Shown piece after piece: positions 46,891 to 64,000 of a stretch of DNA of 64,000 bases. The notes below the pieces were generated by a model that was given only the letters and a program-made list of their open reading frames with translations, was not told the origin of the DNA and did no database searches. Each line of letters starts with the position of its first letter. Within the stretch, counting starts at the first letter, position 1. This DNA is from Cristatella mucedo (lineage: Eukaryota; Bryozoa; Phylactolaemata; Cristatellidae): contig WPIO01000106.1 in assembly GCA_009760855.2 (NCBI GenBank), positions 986,001 to 1,050,000 on the forward strand, read 5' to 3'. Position numbers and translations under genes: made by a program.

Positions 46891-46963
46891 GATTCTGTGG
46901 CGCAATTGGTAGCGCGTCTGACTCCAGATCAGAAGGTTGCGTGTTCGAGTCACGTCAGGGTCA
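46891..46963 (+). tRNA. tRNA-Trp (anticodon CCA)
   Basis: A full 73-base cloverleaf with no intron. The acceptor stem GATTCTG pairs with CAGGGTC (two G-T wobbles) before discriminator A. The D arm/A box is TGGCGCAATTGG. The anticodon arm is TCTGA-CTCCAGA-TCAGA, with CCA at 46924-46926. The T arm/B box is TGTTCGAGTCA. The anticodon arm, variable loop and T arm are close to the animal cytosolic tRNA-Trp consensus. It is a bona fide gene rather than a SINE head: all stems pair, no SINE body follows, and a Pol III terminator is placed correctly. Confidence 0.95.
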
Positions 46964-46968
46964 GATAA

Positions 46969-46975
46969 TTTTTTT
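46969..46975 (+). terminator. RNA polymerase III terminator of tRNA-Trp
   Basis: Seven T residues beginning six bases after the tRNA 3' end, the usual Pol III stop signal. Confidence 0.85.
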
Positions 46976-48360
46976 ACACAAGGGTCGCAACCGTCGCAGT
47001 GGGAGTATGCTCTCGTCCCTCACCTCATTCGCGTTGTAAGTGCGAAGAGTCCACGAGCTGAAGCATGAATAGCAGAATATGTGCTTATGGGTAGCGTATA
47101 TACAAACGGGATTTGCATTTCGCGAAGGGGAGCGAAAATTCAACGCTTAGTCATTCCAATAAGTTGTTCCTTCGTTTTTGCTACTCGCGGATATCCGTTC
47201 CTATGTAAGTGATATTCTACGCGCGCTCCAAGAGCAATGTTTCATTGGCTGCTTGAATCGTCTGCTGCAGCTCAGCTTACTATATCAGCAGGCGGACAAC
47301 GGCGGCCGCTGGGCGGCCCCTAGTCCAGTGCCGACGCTTGCTTAACCAGCAATTATATCCTCTGACGGCTGCTATCTAGACAAGTCACCCCGCGAGCTCC
47401 CGCAGATAAGGCTGGTAAGGGAATGTCGTGACGTTTGGGAAGGGCGAGAGTTTGTCTCTTTGGCGTCCAGCATCCCGAGTCAGCCGATGACCCTGTGATT
47501 CGGTGTGCAAAAATTCTGAGTTAAGTAAAAAGAAGCAGGAGAGAATGGGAGGACGCGTTAGATCCATCGTCTCGTAAGGAGTGCCTTTACAATATAATCT
47601 GATTTGGAGAGGTTCATTAACTTCAGGTGTCATAGGTCATGTTTTTTGTCCGTGAATTGTGATAAGGTATTGAAAAAAAATCACTTGTTGCCGACCTTGC
47701 TGGCTACCGCAAGTCGCAAGAAAGCTGTGCAAGTGGTGCCCAAAATGGCGACGCGCATAACCCTCGGTAGGTTTTTGAATAGGCAAGTTGGAGTGGTTGG
47801 TTTAGTAGTTGGAATAGTTGGAGCGGGTGCGACGCCTTCTGGTCCATTCGGACTAGAGTGCCCGAACAAAGTAAAGGTCGAAGACCGAAGGTTAGAGGTC
47901 GAAGGCCGGATTAAGCAGCCTCGCCGGCGCCGCAGTGTCACAACCGCGGTAGCGCGCCGTCGCACAATTGCAGCTAGAAATAAACCCAGGCTACTCGTTG
48001 AACAAGGCGACTCTTATGTAGCGCTAGAACATGATCAGATGTAAAAGGCGTGTATCGAGAAAATAATTTTTTCCGTGGATATAAGTAAAATAATGCTCTC
48101 AGGCAAGGCATTCGATTTTACTCATGATCCCGCTTCAAAATACTAGCCCGGGGGTTGACTCCTCAGGAGTAGTCTCCTCCTGGTGGAGCGATGCGACTGA
48201 CGAACGCTCGGTAAGCGCAATTTTGCACACATTGTCAGACTGTATTTTAAACACAGTAGGGGCACTCATTGAACGGAAACCTTGGAAGGCACGCGAATGC
48301 GTTCCTCCATCCGGCAGCGCTCACTCACAGCTGCGAGCGCATTTAAGACATCGCATTTAA
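46976..48360. other. Intergenic DNA, no gene recognised
   Basis: A 146-codon + frame (47604-48044) contains RKKAVQVVPKMATRITLGRF and a Val/Gly-rich stretch. It has no recognisable domain and overlaps an equally long minus frame. Confidence 0.4.
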
Positions 48361-48548
48361 TATAAAAAAATACTAGCTGATTTAACAGTCTCGTTTGTAT
48401 AACGGCAGAAGAGCCTTAAAGGCCGTCACTACCGCTTGCAGTTGGCAATAAAGGATCACTCACTGCAGGATTCGAACTCACGACCTTGACCGTAAAGTGC
48501 AAGCACTTTATCTCCAGGGCTATCACGGCCACGAGGCCTATCCGAGCA
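48361..48548 (-). repeat. SINE-A, near-complete copy
   Basis: On the minus strand: a tRNA-like head GGCCGTGATAGCCCTGGAGA (A box), B box GAGTTCGAATCCTGC, then GTGATCCTTTATTGCC, a short hairpin around GCAAGCGGTAGTGACGGCC, and the end GGCTCTTCTGCCGTTATACA...GACTGTTAAATCAGCTAG with a T/A tail. SINE-A differs from SINE-B in body and tail. Confidence 0.82.
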
Positions 48549-48929
48549 ACAGCTCTCATACTCAAGCCGTGTGCAGTCGGCGAATTCGCACTTTTATTCA
48601 TTCGGTAACTACGCGCGCACGCACTTAGGTGACATGTTCATTTATGGGTATGCAATCTCGATGTCCAGACTCTGCCGGCTTTTTCATAATGATTGAAGTC
48701 ATTTACATTGGGACTGCTGTGCCAACCAGCCTTATATGCCAGTCGAGGCTGGTTCGCGTGACGTGATAAGCTTGAAAGCTTTCACAACTGTACACATTTT
48801 CAAAAATTGCAATTTCTGTTGACATACGCTAAGGCAGCTCGGTGGCTTTCTAATTGCATCTTGTCGTTAACCGTCGCAACTAATCGCGGTCGTGTCCGAA
48901 CGACAGCAGACCGCTCGAGGACAGCGACA

Positions 48930-49515
48930 AGTCGCAGTTCCCAAATCACACATCTTCTCTCTGACATGCACTGGCTACCAGCCAAACAAGGCATCGACTT
49001 TACAGTTCTGTCACTCACTTTTAGGTCTCCTCATTCTTTGGCTCCATCTTAATTATCAGATCTACTCCCCACTATTCTAAACATACACGTACAATCCACT
49101 TTTCTGAATCGAATCGCTTAGGTACACCTACTGGAATCTTAAATTCTTTGGAGACCGTGCCTTCAGTTCGAATGCTTCTATAGCCTGCCACGTACTTCCG
49201 ACTGGCGTTACGATATCTCCGGACTTGACGACGTTTAAGAAGAAGCTAAAATGCATCTACTTATCAAAGCATTTAGTGGATCAATGTGATTCGTCCTTTA
49301 CGTGCTTGTGCGTGCTTACACTGTGCATTCAGCCACCAACTATGTTGGCATGTTGACCCTGCAGATGTCGCTTCTAAGACGTCTTGCTTGTTCACATTGA
49401 GCATGCCACAATTAACCATTCGATCACGATTCCTTTGCAGCAAATGTAAAGTGCCTAGAAAGAGATTAAGTTCTCTGAGGGTGCTGTACACAAGTATTAT
49501 TATTACTGTCGTTGC
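48930..49515 (+). mobile_element. LINE-A 3' part, degenerate
   Basis: It encodes the segment equivalent to THLLSDMHWLPAKQGIDF, then FGDRAFSS-like sequence, the 3' UTR units (GCATTCAGCCACCAACTATG) and the tail AGAAAGAGATTAAGTTCTCT with ATT repeats. Confidence 0.8.
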
Positions 49516-49770
49516 TATCGTTTGGTCAGCCCGAGCGGAAACGATCGCTGCGTCACCAAGTGAGCGCTGTGCCTCGACATTGGCAAAAGTGTAACGACCA
49601 AAAGCAAGCCAAAGTAGAGGTAGCCGCATTCTTATCGGTTCATTTCTTCAGCCGATTTTTAGCGCTAATGCACACGGCGTGCAAAATAGCACGCATTATG
49701 CGGATGTTATGCCTGCGCTTTGTATGCTCGAGTGCGTCTGCGCACACGAGCACTTGTATTCGTGTTCATG

Positions 49771-49810
49771 CGTGTTCGCCTATGTGCGTGTGCGCACATA
49801 GGCGAACACG
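49771..49810. repeat. Perfect 18-bp hairpin, 4-base loop
   Basis: Arms 49771-49788 and 49793-49810 are exact reverse complements around TGTG. The pairing continues imperfectly outward over about 8 more bases in a GTGTTCG-rich context. Confidence 0.92.
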
Positions 49811-50514
49811 TGCGAACACTCGCACGTGCCCGTGCGGGTAACGTGCTCGAGCGCGTAAGCTTGATTGATGTGTCTGCAAATGGCGCACGCGCGTGCGCGT
49901 GGGGGTCATTTAAGAAAAGAATAATTACAATTGGCCGATCTTTGCTGTACTTTGCCGGCGTACAATGCAAGATCGGCGCATGGCGTAAACGTGATGTGAA
50001 GCGATTAACGCGATTCTGTGAACATTTCTTAAAATCTTCTATAAAGCCCACAGCACGCTCAGTTTCACGTTGCATTTATACATGATCGGTTTTCAATAGC
50101 AGCGCTAGTGAAGCAAAACGCTCAGATCAATACTAAAGCAGCAGCAGTGCATAACTAAAGCAGCAGCAGTGCATTTTTGGCGCACGCTCTAGCTCTGCAC
50201 ATATCGGATCGTTTTAGCGAACCCGTCGAGCCGCCTTTCTTTCTAGCTTCACGAGCAGAACTCCGACTAGACGATGCACTTGAGCGAAAAGAAAAGCGTC
50301 CCGATGCACGACTGCACGAATCGCGACCTCTCTCTTAGCAGAGGGAGCCACAGTATGGAACACGCGATCCGCGTAGCGTGTAAAAACGAGCGAATAGGAA
50401 ATAAGACGCAGCCGAGCCAACGAGCTACTGCTGCTGCTGCCGTCAGGCTGAGCACGGCATGAAGCGCAGTGCAGCGAGTGCATTTCATTTTGGTCGTTCG
50501 AAGCAGTAATTCAA

Positions 50515-50700
50515 GGCAAAGATTCGCTGTTTCAACAGCCTCGGCTACAAAGCGGCAGAGCAGGAGCTCGCCGAGCGGCCATCGACCGCGCCGATCGCAG
50601 TGGGTAGAAAAGCATTTGCGGCTGAAGGATTCGAACCAAGGACGTTGATCATGACATTTGATCATGACCTTGACCCTCGGTTAAGACCGCGTGAAGGAAG
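50515..50700 (-). repeat. SINE-A related copy, diverged
   Basis: The minus strand has a B box GGTTCGAATCCTTCAGC and the terminal GGCTGTTGAAACAG block, with an altered, GC-rich middle. A TTGATCATGACATTTGATCA segment duplicates the head region. Confidence 0.5.
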
Positions 50701-50924
50701 CTTGTAAAACAAGCTGGACGCACATTTGCAGCCGCTCCGGTGTTTCAATGCGGTACATTCAGGGCCTTATTTAAGGCCACGTGACCGTGCGAGCTTTCGT
50801 GCGTTCTTTCGCCTCTCGCTCTTCTGTGCGCGCGCGCGACTCGCCGCCACTCGCGCCGTGTGAGCACTACGTCACGCGCAGTCCGGCCTCGCTTTGATGT
50901 CAGTCGCTTCGCTAGAAGAAAAAA

Positions 50925-50975
50925 ACACCTACCACCAGCAAGATTCGAACACGAAGCTTCGTTTACCGGAAAGAC
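50925..50975 (-). repeat. tRNA-like B-box fragment
   Basis: The minus strand GAAGCTTCGTGTTCGAATCT followed by TGCTGGTGGT looks like the B-box part of a tRNA-derived SINE; the rest is not recognisable. Confidence 0.35.
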
Positions 50976-51204
50976 AACGGGAGGAATCTTTGACCTTGGT
51001 GAAACAGCTCGAAGCGTATTCGTCCCGACGGAGCAGGAGCAGCGACCGGGGTGACTGTGTTTTTAGCTTCATTCGTTCAATAGCTTCAATTAGCTTCATT
51101 CATTCATAGCTTCGTTCATTCAATTTAAATACCACCGAGTCAGGATTGTCGCGCGGATATTTCCTGGTGCGCTCCAGGTTTAAGGTGGACTGGAACGGAA
51201 GGCG

Positions 51205-51500
51205 CGGTCTCCAAAGGATTTCAGGTCGGTTAGAGGCGCAGCCAAACGACCCGGAAGTCGGAGAAGGTGGAGACGGAAAGCGCGAAGAGCAAGCGCATCG
51301 TAGGGAGACAGGTAGTCAAAATTAACCGACGAATAAATGAGCGGCAGGAACTTGAAGAAGGCGATTGGCTACTTATTGGGGAGGTCAGTGCAGGTCAGTG
51401 AGAAACGCGCGTGTCGCGCGAGGCAGTCGCGACGCTTGCGCCGGAAAAGCACCGGAAGGCTACCGAGAGCTTTGCGCATGGGATTTTCGAGTCTGACGAG
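51205..51500 (-). mobile_element. Very degenerate LINE-A fragments
   Basis: Pieces matching the minus-strand LINE-A order (GGTCTCCAAAGGATTTCAGG, then TGGCTACTTATTGGGGAGGTCAGTGCAGG, then GTCGCGACGCTTGCGCCGGAAAA) remain in sequence separated by unrelated bases. Confidence 0.5.
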
Positions 51501-51824
51501 ACTGCCTGTGTAACGTTTCCTAGAAAGAGATTCGGTACTATTTTTTGTATCATTAATACCATTTAGGCCTCGCGTGCTAGTTTTGCCTGATGCTTAAGCA
51601 TGTTATTGCGCCGGGGCGTCGTGAGGAGAGCATAGACAAGGGTGTAGGAGAAAGACAAAGAATGCACGGCCTAGCTCAGCTGCGGTGCCCTAATCGCTGA
51701 CGTGCAAGAGCTTGCGGAATATCAAGTAGCTGGTCGTAGGCATACTTGACTGCAGAGATGACGCGGTTCTCTGGCGGAAGGTAATTTCGGAAAAGAACGC
51801 CCAGATTTCGTGCAGAGGCTATAA

Positions 51825-53000
51825 GTTATTGTAACGTAATGAATCGCTGTCTGTAACTCCACAAAGTCACACGACTATGTGGTTGTTGCACAGGAGAGTT
51901 TTGCATAGCGCACTCAAAGCCTAAGTGGCTTTCGGTACGCATTCGGTAGCCAACGGACTTCGTCTCACGCAACAAAGAAAAAGTGGTAAGCGTAGCCGTG
52001 TCGGGAGAGCAGTTGAGGTAGCGAGTAGCATGGAAGTAGCAGCTCAGGACCGCTGAAAAGGATGGGCCATCCATAGTCGGAAGCAGGATAGCTGATGTCG
52101 CTCCGTAAGAATCGTGGAGGTGAGTTCAAAAGTCTAGAACCTGCAGAGCAAAAGCCAGTTTGGCTAGCGGTCTTTAAGCGTAGGAATGGAGCGGTTAATT
52201 TATGGTCCATAGAGGACATGAGGGCACGAGGAGGCTGAATATGGTGCAGCAGCAGTTCAGCCTCGGTGAGGCGAAGGCGCCACGGCGGCCCGTCTGGGCC
52301 AGCGAAAAACCGCTACTCTGTATCCGTTGATTAACAGGAAGCCATCGAAGCACCTTGAGCAAAGGAGACACGTGGTCACACCTTTGGACGTTTTAACTAA
52401 TCTTGCAGCCATCGGTAGTCCAGCCAAAAGGTAATTACAAATAATCTAGCGGAGGCAAAACTAAGAAGCTAGCTAAAGTTTTGCAAGCCACCGTGGTAGA
52501 CAGCTCCTAATCTTAGACAGGTATTGGATGTAAAGGCTGACTGTGGAGGTAGTCTTCTTAATGAAACTTTCAAAATTTAGGCAGTTGTCCAAGACAAAAC
52601 CTTAATTCTGAGCACGTGTTGACAGTCGCACAACAGCACATTGAAAGAGAGCAAAACTTTCTAGTCCAGCCACACGCTAGGGGCGTGGTCCTGCTAGCTG
52701 CAGCTCCGTTCTATCACCGTTAAGTTTAAGGAAATCAGCCGATATCCAGGATCGAATGTTTAAGTTTATTATATCCCCAATATTTATATACAGCATTAAG
52801 TTTATCAGTTGCTGCAGCAGATTCCGACGGTTTAAACGACAAATACAGCTGAGTGTCGTCAGCATAAAAGTGATAAAAGATTCCATGGGCCCGAATCGCT
52901 TTTCCCAGAGTAGTATAAAAGGAGAACAGCAAAGGGACCGAGAGCGAACGCTTGTGTGACTCCGCGGGCGAGTGGTCTGGTGGATGACACACAGGACGCG
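51825..53000 (-). mobile_element. LINE-B, longest copy: RT motif C to 3' end
   Basis: The minus strand carries SVPLLFSFYTTLGKAIRAHG and YHFYADDTQLYLSFKPSES (52820-52930), the catalytic YADD of the reverse transcriptase. FLKLNGDRTELQLAGPRP follows, then diverged sequence and the C-terminal LTAPFLRLKTASQTGFCSAG. It ends at the terminal GTTACAGACAGCGATTCATT (51829-51848). It has multiple frameshifts and stops, and the upstream RT motifs A and B are missing. Confidence 0.82.
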
Positions 53001-53199
53001 GATTAAAAACGATCGGAGAAGTACGATTCGAACTATGCCGGCGCCTTGTCTGCCAGACCGACGATCGCTGTTCTCAATCGCTCAAGGGAGGTGCTCTGGC
53101 CGGGCCACGTTTGAAGATTTGACTTTGCAGTTTCCGAGGGACGCTAAGTTTGCCCAAGAGCTATAACGCTTGAGCAGGTCATCGTTCAAGTGGAAAAAA

Positions 53200-53844
53200 C
53201 AAAACTACTGAATACTAGCAATGGCGGCTTCGAGTCACTGTCGAGGTCAGCGGGCACCGAAACCCGCCCTCCCCCCCCCCGTCGCCGAGCCACGTCACGT
53301 GCAGCACGTACGGACGCGAGGGACCGCCGCCATTCTTCCAGCGGCGAGTGAACGATTCGCTCGTCGGCGCGCCGTTCGCATCCGGCGCGCTCGAGCCGTT
53401 TACGACGGCTGCTCGCCTAGTGACCCCGCTGACGCCGCCCGAAAAGCGTCGCCGATACAGCGCACTCCCCGCCGCTGGACGCTCGGTCAACTCGCTCGCA
53501 CCGCCGGCCGACGCTAGATTAGAGACGACAGTAAAGGAACGGCGGAGGGGAAAGTCGACTGCGCTGGCTGCGCGAACCGTCGCCGTCTCATCGACTCCTC
53601 GCAGACGTCGCTCTCTTTCTCGGATGCCGCGACGGCCGAGCGAGCGAGCGCGAGAGCTGCCAGAGCCTCCAGAGTCCTCGGCGGCGGCGGCGGCGGCCAG
53701 CTGCTCGCTTTCCCTTCGGCCGCCGCTCTTATCGGGCTCGCTCGCGCGAGCCCGCGCGAGCGACTCGCAGAGTAAAGCGAGATAGCCGGACGCGGAGCTC
53801 TCTGGAGTGGCTCGTAGTGACGAGAGCCGTCAGCGAGCGACGAC
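53200..53844 (+). promoter_or_regulatory. CpG island upstream of the proprotein convertase
   Basis: An abrupt rise in G+C and CpG about 600 bases before the first ATG, after AT-richer transposon DNA. Promoter and 5' untranslated sequence probably lie here. No TATA box is obvious, as is usual for CpG-island promoters. Inference from position and composition. Confidence 0.4.
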
Positions 53845-63868
<10,024 letters not shown>

Positions 63869-64000
63869 GTAAGCGGCTGTTGCACGAAGCGAGGACGGTC
63901 GCAGCTGCGGCTGTCGACGTCCTCGAAGCGCTCGCCTCGCGATCGATCGGCGGCGGCAGCCGGACCGACGAGCCGAGGCCCGACGCCCGCTTTCGATCGC

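Noticed and set aside
47604-48044. 146-codon frame with a Val/Gly-rich stretch
   Set aside because: An equally long frame lies on the other strand, and neither has recognisable motifs.
48361-48548. tRNA gene candidate on the minus strand (also at 59705-59880 and 10621-10763)
   Set aside because: A and B boxes are present, but the acceptor and anticodon stems do not pair and a conserved SINE body follows; these are SINEs.

Overview
The window is animal nuclear DNA. It holds two spliced protein-coding genes with canonical GT-AG introns, a cytosolic tRNA-Trp gene, several families of non-LTR retrotransposons and tRNA-derived SINEs, and very long CT/GA, CGG and TA microsatellites. I saw no bacterial operon structure, no viral genome and no CRISPR array. 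The lineage is unresolved. Short introns and a T-box that reads like fly optomotor-blind in places ([21 protein letters not shown]) suggest an invertebrate bilaterian, but this is inference.

Layout. 1-14.4 kb is upstream DNA with no recognised gene and many repeat fragments; one SINE is split by a retrotransposon (7.8-8.2 kb). 14.8-25.5 kb is a T-box transcription factor of the Tbx2/3 (optomotor-blind) class on the + strand. Its exons 1-4 encode the whole T-box, and two or three further exons encode an acidic region and an Ala-rich C-terminal region. Two very large CT tracts (19.8-20.5 and 22.0-23.1 kb) lie inside the gene. 26-53 kb is intergenic: retrotransposon fragments (a CR1/L2-like family 'LINE-A', a second related family 'LINE-B', and an R2-type restriction-like-endonuclease element in two opposed pieces), several GC-rich CGG islands, and tRNA-Trp(CCA) at 46.9 kb. 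53.8-64.0 kb is the 5' part of a kexin/furin-family proprotein convertase, closest by motif to the PCSK5/PCSK6 (Fur2) group, with seven exons before the window ends. Its introns are packed with SINE and LINE copies.

How parts relate. The two genes are not functionally linked by anything visible. The repeats are linked: the 3' tail of SINE-B is homologous to the 3' end of LINE-A, the usual sign that a SINE borrows a LINE's reverse transcriptase. A 15-bp minisatellite at 41.2 kb appears to have grown out of the 3' terminus of a LINE-B copy. Family names LINE-A, LINE-B, SINE-A and SINE-B are labels used only in this annotation.
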